From an uncultured Chloroflexales bacterium (GTDB lineage: Bacteria > Chloroflexota > Chloroflexia > Chloroflexales > Chloroflexaceae): a stretch of 64,000 nucleotides of DNA. The translations under genes were made by a program, and so were the position numbers. This document shows positions 27,789 through 35,514 of the stretch, piece by piece. Numbering within the stretch: the first letter of the stretch is position 1; every line of letters starts with the position of its first letter. The DNA lies in contig CALGUG010000019.1 in the NCBI GenBank assembly GCA_937902315.1, positions 154,031-218,030 on the forward strand, in the 5' to 3' direction. Below the pieces are notes generated by a model. It searched no databases. It was not told the origin of the DNA and saw nothing but the letters and a program-made list of their open reading frames with translations.

Positions 27789-28508
27789 TTAATCGTGCCC
27801 GCCGATATAGCGCTGGATCATCTGTTGCCAATAGGGCCAGTCGTGGGCCCAGCCGTTCCACCAGCGCATGGCGTGCCAGACATTTTTCGACCAGAGAATC
27901 TGTGAAAGGCGGTCGTTGCTCCAGGCGGCGGGATCTTCTTTGCCGATCGCTAGAATAATGTCTTGCTTGCGAATAGCGTCTAGCTGCGGCGATTCGGGCA
28001 TGTTCTGCATAAATTCGACCGGATTGTGGAAGTAGATCGAATCGTGAGTATCGCCCCCGAAGAAGCGGCGCAGATCGTAGAGACCGCTGAGGGCTACGAT
28101 CCGGTTGACGCTTTCGGGGTGGCGAAAGCCGAAGTTGATGGCGTGGCTTGCGCCAAACGAGCAGCCAGTGACGATCAAGTAGGGGTGCGGGTTGTTCTGG
28201 CGTGCGAACGGTATGACTTCCGTCAAGATGTAACCTTCGTACTGGTCGTGACGAAAGAGACGCGTACCGCTCTGTTCGCCATAGTTGTACCAGCTTTCTC
28301 CATCGATGCTATCTAGACAGATCAGCTGAAACCAACCTTGTTCGATCGGATGTCTGAGCGCCTCGATCATTCCATGCTCTTCGTAGTCGTAGAAACGACC
28401 GTTTGAAGTTGGAAAGACCAACACCAGCGCACCGGCGTGACCGAAGACCAGCAACTCCATTGTGCGATCAAGTGCAGTGCTGTGCCACTGATGATAGGAA
28501 CGATGCAT
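27789..28508 (-). CDS. Putative esterase (alpha/beta hydrolase, esterase D-like)
   Basis: 239 residues. The nucleophile elbow is TGCSFGASHAINF (G-x-S-x-G form, Ser near 118). Likely partners are an Asp in AIGKEDPA (about 195) and a His in GWAHDWPYWQQM (about 226). The start region (MELLVFGHAGALVLVFPTSNG) gives the first strands. There is no signal peptide, so it is cytoplasmic. AAGGAAA precedes the ATG. The family includes carbohydrate and S-formylglutathione esterases; the substrate here is unknown. Confidence 0.88.
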   Translation of the reverse strand: MHRSYHQWHSTALDRTMELLVFGHAGALVLVFPTSNGRFYDYEEHGMIEALRHPIEQGWFQLICLDSIDGESWYNYGEQSGTRLFRHDQYEGYILTEVIPFARQNNPHPYLIVTGCSFGASHAINFGFRHPESVNRIVALSGLYDLRRFFGGDTHDSIYFHNPVEFMQNMPESPQLDAIRKQDIILAIGKEDPAAWSNDRLSQILWSKNVWHAMRWWNGWAHDWPYWQQMIQRYIGGHD

Positions 28509-28556
28509 GGGATTTCCTTACGACTTATGGGGGCTTATCCAACCTTTATGCTTGTA

Positions 28557-28664
28557 ATACCAAATCCGTTTGATTAGGTTCTCTTTGGCCTTCGGCAGAG
28601 CGGAACATGATTCTTTTCGTTTTTCTGAGCTAAGAGAATGCACCTCTTTAAACGGATTTGGTAT
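28557..28664. repeat. Type A MITE-like element, 108 bp, perfect 15-bp terminal inverted repeats
   Basis: ATACCAAATCCGTTT (28557-28571) and AAACGGATTTGGTAT (28650-28664) are exact inverted repeats. The interior has CTCTTTGGCCTTCGGCAGAG and no type B core. This is the cleanest example of the type A component in the window. Confidence 0.92.
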
Positions 28665-28740
28665 AACCTGCTTCTAAAGCCTAGCAGCAAGTTATGTGCA
28701 ACAAGCTCAGACCTCTTCGCAACGCTTTGCGAGCGTGGAT

Positions 28741-29328
28741 TTAGGAAGTCGGCGAGTACAAGACTTCTTGTTCGGTGACGATCGCCCTAAGTGGAATGTC
28801 GTGCGCTTCGTTTGGCAGCTCTGGAACTTCTTGAATAGCGAAGCCAAGGCCTATGGCAGTGGCCGAACTGTGTGCCAAAAAGCGGTCGTAGTAGCCTTTG
28901 CCATAGCCCAAACGCTGACAACGTCGGTCGAAGCCTAGCAAGGGCACAATGATCAGATCGATTTCGTTTGGATCGCAGGGCACGGCCTGCGGTGGGTGGC
29001 GCGTGCCGAATTCCCCGCTGCTGAGCTGTTCGAGCGCTGCCGCTTCGAGCCAGCGATGTTCGAGGGTTGGTTGTTGGGGCACAACAACGGGCACGGCGAC
29101 GCGCTTGCCGAGTTGCAGTGCGTGGTTGATCAAGAGAAGGGTATCGACTTCGGAGCGAATGGCGAGATAGACGTGGATTGCGCGGGCTTGTTGAAAGAGA
29201 TCGAGCTCGATTAAGCGGGCGCAGATCCGCTCGCTACGCTCTGAGCGTCTGTCCAATTGGTTACGTAGCTTTACTAAATTGGCACGTAAGCTCTTCTTCA
29301 ATTGGCTGCGTTCTTCAGGTGTTTTCAT
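28741..29328 (-). CDS. 5-formyltetrahydrofolate cyclo-ligase
   Basis: 195 residues from the ATG at 29326-29328; an upstream in-frame extension has no family similarity. The enzyme uses ATP to turn 5-formyl-THF into 5,10-methenyl-THF in cytoplasmic one-carbon metabolism. The N-terminal RxxLKxxLRxxLxxLRNQL helix, the VYLAIRSEVDT strand, and the signature LGYGKGYYDRFL near 150 are diagnostic. It lies alone between a repeat element and a divergent gene. Confidence 0.93.
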   Translation of the reverse strand: MKTPEERSQLKKSLRANLVKLRNQLDRRSERSERICARLIELDLFQQARAIHVYLAIRSEVDTLLLINHALQLGKRVAVPVVVPQQPTLEHRWLEAAALEQLSSGEFGTRHPPQAVPCDPNEIDLIIVPLLGFDRRCQRLGYGKGYYDRFLAHSSATAIGLGFAIQEVPELPNEAHDIPLRAIVTEQEVLYSPTS

Positions 29329-29466
29329 TGGCTCTGCAAAGCGTATCGCGGCTTTAGGTAGGCCATTGTAGCATATCTCGATTGCTTTTTGCATACTTTT
29401 GAAAAAAGTTTCACCAAGGTGGGGGAGCGATCGCTCGATTCAAATTGAACCAAAAAACGACACGAT

Positions 29467-29500
29467 TGTGACATTACATGTCGCACATTTGTGCTATAAT
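29467..29500 (+). promoter_or_regulatory. Promoter with overlapping inverted repeat (candidate operator)
   Basis: TATAAT at 29495-29500 with a TGTGC extension forms a strong -10. Just upstream, TGTGACAT (29467-29474) and ATGTCGCA (29478-29485) form an inverted repeat (7 of 8 pairs) around TAC, covering the -35 zone. This is a good position for a repressor or activator. Confidence 0.6.
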
Positions 29501-29559
29501 GGGGCAAAGCCTAGCTTTTGGGCACAGCGATACGAGTATTGTACAGAAAAGAAGAGCAA

Positions 29560-30411
29560 ATGGAAGATGTAACCTTTAGCCGAGGCCCTGCCCGCCGACC
29601 GATCGCCCGCGTCAGCGACGCCCTCTTGCAATGGTCGACTGGTCTTACTACCACCAAACGCATGATCTATGCCGGTTGGTTGATCGAAACTGGTCGTAAC
29701 GAGGCGCTTGATGCCGCTATGCAGTCGGCTGGTTTTGAAAGTATTACGATTAAGCATGGCAGCGGCAACTTAGTGACCCACTGGGCTGTTGAAACTGCCA
29801 ATATGTTTGTGATCGCCGACGGCGTTCAGACGATCGGCGAGATGAAGAGCACCAACGAGCGCTATGGCATCGCCTTCGGTTGGCGCACCCTGCCGGATGG
29901 TCGTCCGCAGTCGGTCTTGAAGTTTCGCGTTTTGCTGCGCGAGCTGCTCGAAGTCGGTTTCTACGAGCCGATTCAGGTTTCGGTCAAGAGCACCTTAACC
30001 GGCGATGTGCTCGACGCGCTGATGCACCAATACGATGTGCTCGACACCATCGATGCGCTGCGCACCCAACAGGGCAAAGCGCCCTTGCAGCCGCCCTTCT
30101 ACGCCTGCTCGATTCCGCTTGGCCCGGGCCAAGAGGTACAGCGCGGCGCGGCCCAGAAGAAGGGCATTGTGCCGCCGGTCGCTCTGATCCCGACGCCGAT
30201 CAACCGCGAATACTTGGTCGAGCACTATGTGCGCAAAGAGTGGGTGCCGATCATCGAGCGCCTGCTTGACCCCACCGTGGCTTGGTCGGTCGCCACCTCG
30301 GCGCAGATCAGCGAAGAGCCCGCGGTTGGCCACGAGGGCGAAGCAAGCTACGACGCCAATGCTGATCTTGTGCGCAACGGCCAAGACCGCTACGTCGATA
30401 GCGTTCTGTAG
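29560..30411 (+). CDS. Protein of unknown function, single-gene unit
   Basis: 283 residues from ATG 29560 (AAGAG upstream). I do not recognise the family. Residues 1-110 mix alpha and beta (IYAGWLIETGRNEALDAAM, FESITIKHGSGNLVTHW, ANMFVIADGVQTIGE). Residues 110-215 contain FRVLLRELLEVGFYEPIQVSVKS and PFYACSIPLGPGQEVQRG, and the C-terminal part YLVEHYVRKEWVPIIERL is helical. There is no signal peptide or membrane segment. It has its own promoter with an inverted repeat and a strong terminator. The arrangement suggests a regulated cytoplasmic protein. Confidence 0.75.
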   Translation: MEDVTFSRGPARRPIARVSDALLQWSTGLTTTKRMIYAGWLIETGRNEALDAAMQSAGFESITIKHGSGNLVTHWAVETANMFVIADGVQTIGEMKSTNERYGIAFGWRTLPDGRPQSVLKFRVLLRELLEVGFYEPIQVSVKSTLTGDVLDALMHQYDVLDTIDALRTQQGKAPLQPPFYACSIPLGPGQEVQRGAAQKKGIVPPVALIPTPINREYLVEHYVRKEWVPIIERLLDPTVAWSVATSAQISEEPAVGHEGEASYDANADLVRNGQDRYVDSVL

Positions 30412-30433
30412 AATCTCTCCTCCTCCTACGCGC

Positions 30434-30472
30434 GAACCAGCAGGATCACCCTCCCTGCTGGTTCTCTTTTTT
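30434..30472 (+). terminator. Rho-independent terminator of the unknown-function gene
   Basis: GAACCAGCAGG (30434-30444) and CCTGCTGGTTC (30454-30464) form a perfect 11-bp stem, followed by TCTTTTTTATT. Confidence 0.92.
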
Positions 30473-30529
30473 ATTCGGATGTGTTACTGCATTCTAAAGG
30501 CTATAAATCTGTTTGTGGAATGGGGGCGG

Positions 30530-30650
30530 TTTCGTTACACAGCTACCACTGTCTTGTGGTGGGCGAGCTGTTGGTAGCCGAAGGCGGACGCGCTAGCAGC
30601 CCTCTTTGGGCTAGAGACCTTGACGCCAGAGACCGGAACCTATCAAGCAG
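30530..30650. repeat. Type B repeat copy, forward
   Basis: The core TGGTAGCCGAAGGCGGACGCG begins at 30572 and is followed by CTTTGGGCTAGAGACC and a degenerate GACGCC close near 30643. Confidence 0.8.
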
Positions 30651-30666
30651 ATTCGCTTCGAAACAT

Positions 30667-30703
30667 AAAAAGGCCGCCAGCTTGCCTAAAACTGGTGGCC
30701 TTT
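30667..30703 (-). terminator. Terminator of rpsU
   Basis: On the minus strand AAAGGCCACCAG pairs with CTGGCGGCCTTT (one mismatch) and a U run follows. It lies 13 bases after the rpsU stop. Confidence 0.88.
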
Positions 30704-30715
30704 GATCATTCATGT

Positions 30716-30970
30716 CTAGTATCCGGCGGCGTTCGTTGGGCCAGTGCGCTGCCATTGAGCGGCTAAGTCTAGCCTTAGCCAAACATTGCCACTAATGGCT
30801 AGCCTGATATGTCGTAGTTTTCGTTTTTTACGTCGCAATAAGCTTGGCGACTCATAGTAGCCATAGCGACGTTTGTTCCAAGGGCGGCCAGTTTCTCTGT
30901 CGAGGGTCTTCTCAAAGCGGAACAGGAAGTCGTCGAAATCTTCGCCATCGCGGCGCCGAACCTGAACCAT
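30716..30970 (-). CDS. rpsU: Small ribosomal subunit protein bS21
   Basis: 84 residues from the ATG at 30968-30970; an ATG at 30979 adds MLP. bS21 binds the 30S platform near the anti-Shine-Dalgarno region. The signature is clear: MVQVRRRDGEDFDDFLFRFE, then a basic helix and YYESPSLLRRKKRKLRH. The frame is open well upstream, but that part has no similarity and no start signal, so I exclude it. Residues after about 63 (ISGNVWLRLDLAAQW...) extend past the normal bS21 end, an unusual C-terminal tail. No strong ribosome site is visible. Confidence 0.85.
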   Translation of the reverse strand: MVQVRRRDGEDFDDFLFRFEKTLDRETGRPWNKRRYGYYESPSLLRRKKRKLRHIRLAISGNVWLRLDLAAQWQRTGPTNAAGY

Positions 30971-31360
30971 TGGAAGCATCGAGGTAACGGTCGATGCGTT
31001 GCCGGTCACTGTGTGACAACGAGGACGATCGCTTTGGTTGTCGTCCAGACGATTTGAGAGCTGCTTTAGCAGAACTGCCCATAACGAACGCGGGTGTTGC
31101 ACATAGGGCATAGATTGTACAACGAGCTTACTATACCACGATGTGGTAATTATTTGAAGTGGTAAATATGTCCCAAAAGTGCAGCCTTGCGATCGAAAAG
31201 CTACTTTCCATCTGCTTTTTCCTGTCTGCAACAAGGGCGATCAGAACAAATTGTTCGTGTGTTGAGAGATCTGATCCGCTTGTTCAAGTATTTCAGCCAA
31301 TCGCGCTTTGTGTGTAGTTTGTAGGGTAGCGCAGGCGACGTAGATTGTATATCTATCTGT

Positions 31361-31663
31361 TTAGCGGAATTGCCATTGAGGATGGCTTTTATAGACCTCG
31401 TCTAAGATGGCCTTTTGCTTGTTGTACTCATCCATCAGCCAACAGAGCGCATCAAAGATCGCCTCTTTTTGGCTTGGGTAGGCAGCCGAGCGATAGTTGG
31501 AGATCGCGGCTACCCAGTGATCTTCTTTGCGGAGGTCGGGGCGCACACGAATGCCCGCTTCGCGCAGGCGAAACAAAAACTCAGCGAGATCGCTGCTAAT
31601 CGCTTCAGTTGCCGCCGGATCCACTTGATCACCAGGGCGTTCGTTTTGTTCGTGAGATGCCAT
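31361..31663 (-). CDS. Small acidic cytoplasmic protein, unrecognised
   Basis: 100 residues with an excellent ribosome site (AGGAGA, 6 bases before ATG). A polar N-terminus (MASHEQNERPGDQVDPAA) leads to a mainly helical body: LAEFLFRLREAGI, WVAAISNYRSAAYPSQKEA and LCWLMDEYNKQKAILDEVY. There are no membrane segments or cysteine motifs. It is separated from the cupin gene upstream by 32 bases and shares its direction, so the two may form an operon. Confidence 0.7.
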   Translation of the reverse strand: MASHEQNERPGDQVDPAATEAISSDLAEFLFRLREAGIRVRPDLRKEDHWVAAISNYRSAAYPSQKEAIFDALCWLMDEYNKQKAILDEVYKSHPQWQFR

Positions 31664-31695
31664 CTGATTCTCCTGTTGTTATGTGAGATATGTCT

Positions 31696-32055
31696 TTAGA
31701 GGAGCGTGCGGTCACCATGGCTTTTTGGTTCAGAGATGACTAAAAAGCGCAGATCTTCGCTGCCATGGTTAAAGAGCTGATGGGGCGTATTGGCAGGGAT
31801 ATGGATGCCGCTACCCGCTTCGATCTGATGCAGCTCGCCATCGACCTCGATGCTGGCCACGCCCGAGAGCACATAGAAGAACTGCTGGGCGCGATTGTGG
31901 AGATGGCGTTGCTCGTATTCGCCGGGCGAGACGCGCTCTTCGATAACACTAAGGCTATCTGTTTTGACTAAATGCCAGCCATCGGAGCCGTTACCCCACT
32001 GGTAGTGTTCGGCGCGTTCTCGGTTGGTAGGTTGGATCTTTTCTGGTTGCTTCAT
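31696..32055 (-). CDS. Single-domain cupin protein
   Basis: 119 residues from the ATG at 32053-32055; a TTG at 32124 would add 23 residues without family similarity. Cupin motif 1 is seen as GEYEQRHLHNRAQQFFYVLSG (His48/His50-type ligands and a downstream acidic gap), with motif 2 as IHIPANTPHQLFNHG. Single-domain cupins bind a metal and act as isomerases, dioxygenases or sensors; the role is undetermined. The ribosome site is weak. It is divergent from the LacI gene across a 370-base regulatory region. Confidence 0.85.
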   Translation of the reverse strand: MKQPEKIQPTNRERAEHYQWGNGSDGWHLVKTDSLSVIEERVSPGEYEQRHLHNRAQQFFYVLSGVASIEVDGELHQIEAGSGIHIPANTPHQLFNHGSEDLRFLVISEPKSHGDRTLL

Positions 32056-32170
32056 AGTAGTGTCACTCGCTTCAAAAATTGGCTGAGAATTGTCTGCTTT
32101 AAGTTGATGCTCTAGAGTATACAACCTAGGCCCTCACGTGTCATAAGTCCTAAGGATGGGGGTATCATTA

Positions 32171-32258
32171 TATTATTTGTCAAATAATATACGTATTTTA
32201 GGATTGACAAAGCAAAGAATTGTGCTATGATTACGTTACCTTACTCGTGTAAGGTGAT
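32171..32258 (+). promoter_or_regulatory. Sigma-70 promoter of the LacI gene with palindromic operator
   Basis: A -35 TTGACA (32204-32209) and -10 TATGAT (32226-32231) are spaced by 16 bases. Upstream, TATTATTTG (32171-32179) and CAAATAATA (32181-32189) form a perfect 19-bp palindrome centred on T. Right after the -10, ACCTTAC-TCGT-GTAAGGT (32238-32255) makes a second inverted repeat at or near the transcript start. Both are plausible LacI-family operators for autoregulation. Confidence 0.75.
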
Positions 32259-32425
32259 ACGTGTAATACTCATAGCCGAGATATTCCCGTCGCGTTTTCT
32301 TGTGAGCATCTCAAGTAAAAAAAGCTTTTTGGGTTAGGCAAGCAGAGAACTATACTTTAGGTTATTATTTGAAAGAAGGTAGACTCTGTTTATACAAACC
32401 GATTTTTTGAAATTACGAACGAAAA

Positions 32426-33484
32426 ATGAAACGACGACCAACACAAGTTGATGTTGCGCAGTTAGCGGGAGTGTCGCGGGCTACGGTTTCGTATGTGCTT
32501 AACGGTCAGACGGGTGGCCGTGTGCCGATCTCCGAGGAAACGCGCCGACGGGTGCTGGAAGCGATCGATGAACTGGGCTATGTGCCCGATGCACGCGCTC
32601 AAGCCTTGCGTTCGGGGCACAGCCATACCATAGGCTTAATCATTCCCGATATTCAAAACCCGCACTTTTGGGAGGTTGCCGATGGGGTCGAACAGGCGGC
32701 GACTGCGGCAGGCTATCACATCTTGCTCTCGAGCATACCGCCAGAGAAGAAGTATGCCGAAGATGTTTTCAACGACCTTGCTCATCGGCGCATCGATGGC
32801 CTGATTATGATCCCGAGCTTTATTTATCAGTCTCCTGAAGCGCAAAAAACGCTAGCTTCTCTGCTAGAACGCCGCCTGCCAGTTGTTGGCATTATGGCCG
32901 AGCAGAGCGCGGCGAACTATAAATTTGATCGAGTTATTTCTGATTATCGTAATGCGACCGTCGAGATCATGCAGCACCTGCTAGGCTTGGGGCACACGCG
33001 GATCGGCTTCATCTATGGCATCGCGGTTCCCAATTTGGGCAACGACCGACTCGGCACCTATCGCGAGTGTTTGCAAGCGGCTGGGCTTGCAGTCGACCCC
33101 TACTTAGTGGTGCATTGCGGGTCGAATATCGAAGATAGTTACCAAGCGACGCGCCAGATCATGAGCATCTCGTCGCCGCCGACCGCGCTGTTAGTGATCA
33201 ACGACTTTTTGGCGCTGGGTGTGTTGCGCGCCTTGCAAGATCTCGGCATTCAAGTGCCGCAAGATGTCTCGGTTTTTAGCTACGACGATATCCAGATCTC
33301 GAAATATTTGGTGCCGCGTTTAAGCACAGCTTCAAAAAATGGTGCAAAGATGGGGCATGAGGCCATGCGGCTTTTGCTGGCACGTTTGGAAAACCCGGAT
33401 CTTCCACAACAGGAGGTTCGACTGCCATCGCGGGTGATTTTGCGCGAATCGACTGGCCCTGCACCGCAAACTGAGCGCAGTTAA
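32426..33484 (+). CDS. LacI-family transcriptional regulator
   Basis: 352 residues. The N-terminal HTH (TQVDVAQLAGVSRATVSYVL, residues 6-25) and hinge precede a periplasmic-binding-protein-like sensor domain from about 65 (TIGLIIPDIQNPHFWEV). Late TALLVINDFLALGVLRAL and VFSYDDIQISKYLVPRLST are typical. It immediately precedes sugar-transport and rhamnosidase genes in the same direction, so it likely represses them until a rhamnose-containing sugar binds. Gene order supports this; no direct evidence of the effector exists. Confidence 0.95.
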   Translation: MKRRPTQVDVAQLAGVSRATVSYVLNGQTGGRVPISEETRRRVLEAIDELGYVPDARAQALRSGHSHTIGLIIPDIQNPHFWEVADGVEQAATAAGYHILLSSIPPEKKYAEDVFNDLAHRRIDGLIMIPSFIYQSPEAQKTLASLLERRLPVVGIMAEQSAANYKFDRVISDYRNATVEIMQHLLGLGHTRIGFIYGIAVPNLGNDRLGTYRECLQAAGLAVDPYLVVHCGSNIEDSYQATRQIMSISSPPTALLVINDFLALGVLRALQDLGIQVPQDVSVFSYDDIQISKYLVPRLSTASKNGAKMGHEAMRLLLARLENPDLPQQEVRLPSRVILRESTGPAPQTERS

Positions 33485-33816
33485 ACCCGTTGATAGCGAA
33501 ACTGGTTGCTTATAGGCTATCAGCCGTTCGCTAGAGATACGATCCCAACCTCTCCTTCAATGCTTACAACTCTTCCTAAAGCCTAATGGCTTGTAGGCTA
33601 GCTTTTTGTTGCCTTTTTTGGTCGCTACGGAACGCTGAGGCGAGCGTGAAGCTGGGCAACTGCTTTGAAGCGCTCTTAGTAGGCATGAAGGAGCAGTTTT
33701 AGCAAGGTTGATGGTAGACATAATGCCTGTTCAGGCGTAAACGCGATAGCTTTCGACAACACTCGCTCTTTTAGGTGGAAATATACAGATTCTCGCCCAC
33801 TTTCAAGGAGGAACAG
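33485..33816. other. Gap between regulator and sugar-binding gene
   Basis: About 330 bases. It may hold a separate promoter for the transport genes, but I find no strong -35/-10 pair and no exact copy of the palindrome at 32171. No repeat copy was seen. Confidence 0.4.
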
Positions 33817-35259
33817 ATGTCAACGGGGAAACTGAAGCGTCGCAGATTCTTACAGATGGCAACGATGGCAGGTGCGGGTGCGTTTTTAGCGGCTTGTGGC
33901 GGAGCAGCTCCAGCGGCGGCACCAACCACGGCTCCTGAGCAGGCTGCGGGGCCAACGACTGATGCACCAGCAGCACCAACTGCAGCTCCCACCGGGGCTC
34001 CAGCAGAACCGAGCGCGGCTCCGACCCAAGAAGCGGCCCAAGCGGTTGATCTGCGCTTTGTGTGGTGGGGCGGCCAGCTTCGAGCAGATATCACGACCCA
34101 AGTGATTCATATGTTCGAAGAGGAGAACCCCAACGTTAGCTTCTCGTACGAGCCGCTCGGCTTCGATGAGTATTGGACGAAGATGACCACCCAGGCGGCG
34201 GGCGGCGGCTTGCCCGATGTGATGCAACACGGTTCATCGACCTTGGTGGAATGGGCCCAGAAAGGCTTCCTCCAGCCGCTCGACGAATATGTTGCGGCCG
34301 GAAGCTTGGATTTCAGCGATATCCCCGAGACTTTGCAGAATCATGGCAAGATCGATGGCAAGATCTATGGCGTAAGCGCTGGCTCTAATGCCAATGGCAT
34401 TGTGATCGACCTCGATGCCTTCGATAAGGCGGGCATTGCGGCACCAGAGGATACTTGGACTTGGAGCGACTTCGAAGCGTTGGCGCTTGAGCTGCACGAG
34501 AAGCTCGGCATCTGGGGCTTCGGAATGTATCTGCACCACATCGACCTCTGGCGCATCATCTATGCCAGCGCGGGCCAAGAGCTCTACTCAAGTGATCGCA
34601 AATCGTTGGGCTACAGCGACGATAAGCCGCTGGTCGATCATATGCAGATGATTCTGCGTCTGCAAGAGGCGGGAGCGATTCCGACCTTGGCTGAAGAGAC
34701 TGAGGTGGCGAGCCAAGGCCCAGAGAGCCAATTTATCGTCTCGGGTCAGGCGGCCATGGACTGGTTGGCCGGTTCGAACCAGTTGGTCGCGCTGTGGGGC
34801 GCTGCTGGCGAAAATCGACGCTTCAAGATTCTGCCCATTCCTCGTATCGCTGGTATGAAGCAGGGCACCGCCATTCGTCCCAGCCAATTTGTAGCGGTCA
34901 CGGCTACCTCCAAGCAGCCTGAGGAGGCCGTCAAGTTCATTAACTTCTTCACCAATAGCATCGAAGCCAACAAAGTCTTGAATGCCGAGCGCGGCGTGCC
35001 GATCAATACCAAGGTGCTGGAGGCTCTGAGCGCAGATGCCCAACCCGCCCAACAGGCCATCTACGACTACCTCGCACGTTTGGCGAAAGATTCAGCGCCC
35101 TATTCGGTTATCCCCGATCCGGTTGGCGTCGAAGAGATCCGCACCAATATCTACTATCCCGAATTCAGCGACCCGATTCGCTACGGCATGCTCTCGCCGC
35201 AAGAAGGCGCGGCCCTCTTGCGCGAAAAGGCCAATGAGATCTTGGCGGCCAATAACTAA
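33817..35259 (+). CDS. Sugar-binding lipoprotein of ABC importer (SBP family 1, Tat-type signal)
   Basis: 480 residues from ATG 33817, set by AGGAGG 6 bases upstream. The signal KLKRRRFLQMATMAGAG has a twin-arginine motif (R8-R9-R10-F-L) and a lipobox AAC (Cys27), which implies export folded and then lipidation. A long A/P/T linker (30-75) precedes the family-1 fold: LRFVWWGGQLRADITTQVI, then EEENPNVSFSYEP. With the two permeases downstream it forms a carbohydrate importer, probably for a rhamnosylated oligosaccharide given the adjacent GH78. An inverted repeat and a repeat element separate it from the permeases. Confidence 0.93.
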   Translation: MSTGKLKRRRFLQMATMAGAGAFLAACGGAAPAAAPTTAPEQAAGPTTDAPAAPTAAPTGAPAEPSAAPTQEAAQAVDLRFVWWGGQLRADITTQVIHMFEEENPNVSFSYEPLGFDEYWTKMTTQAAGGGLPDVMQHGSSTLVEWAQKGFLQPLDEYVAAGSLDFSDIPETLQNHGKIDGKIYGVSAGSNANGIVIDLDAFDKAGIAAPEDTWTWSDFEALALELHEKLGIWGFGMYLHHIDLWRIIYASAGQELYSSDRKSLGYSDDKPLVDHMQMILRLQEAGAIPTLAEETEVASQGPESQFIVSGQAAMDWLAGSNQLVALWGAAGENRRFKILPIPRIAGMKQGTAIRPSQFVAVTATSKQPEEAVKFINFFTNSIEANKVLNAERGVPINTKVLEALSADAQPAQQAIYDYLARLAKDSAPYSVIPDPVGVEEIRTNIYYPEFSDPIRYGMLSPQEGAALLREKANEILAANN

Positions 35260-35273
35260 CGAGGGGTTAGTTG

Positions 35274-35314
35274 AAGGGGATCGTAGATCTGGCGCAGGCG
35301 GCTACGATCCCCTT
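35274..35314 (+). terminator. 13-bp hairpin between binding protein and permease genes
   Basis: AAGGGGATCGTAG (35274-35286) and CTACGATCCCCTT (35302-35314) pair perfectly. No U tract follows, so it more likely stabilises the binding-protein mRNA or partly attenuates read-through, as is common in ABC operons. Confidence 0.7.
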
Positions 35315-35342
35315 TAGGCGGGATGTTCCGCTGCAGTCAGTG

Positions 35343-35514
35343 ATACCAAATCTGCACGCTTGCTTTTGGCTTTTCAGGCAGCGCTTGGGCGCAGGCAGAT
35401 GAGAAGCCGAATGTTTGGAAAGGATGTTGATAGCCGAAGGCGGACGCGCTAGAAGCGGAATGGAAGGTTGGGACCTCTCCGCCAACATATATTGAGAACA
35501 AGCGGATTTGATAT
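35343..35514. repeat. Composite type A + type B element inside the transport operon, 172 bp
   Basis: The left end ATACCAAATCTGCACGCTT begins at 35343 and the right end AAGCGGATTTGATAT ends at 35514. The interior holds a forward type B core (35428-35451) ending CTCTCCGCC. The final AT of the right end plus the next G make the ATG used as the permease start. Confidence 0.88.

Noticed and set aside
30980..31234. Long in-frame extension upstream of rpsU
   Set aside because: bS21 begins at MVQVRRR; the upstream residues show no similarity and lack a start signal.
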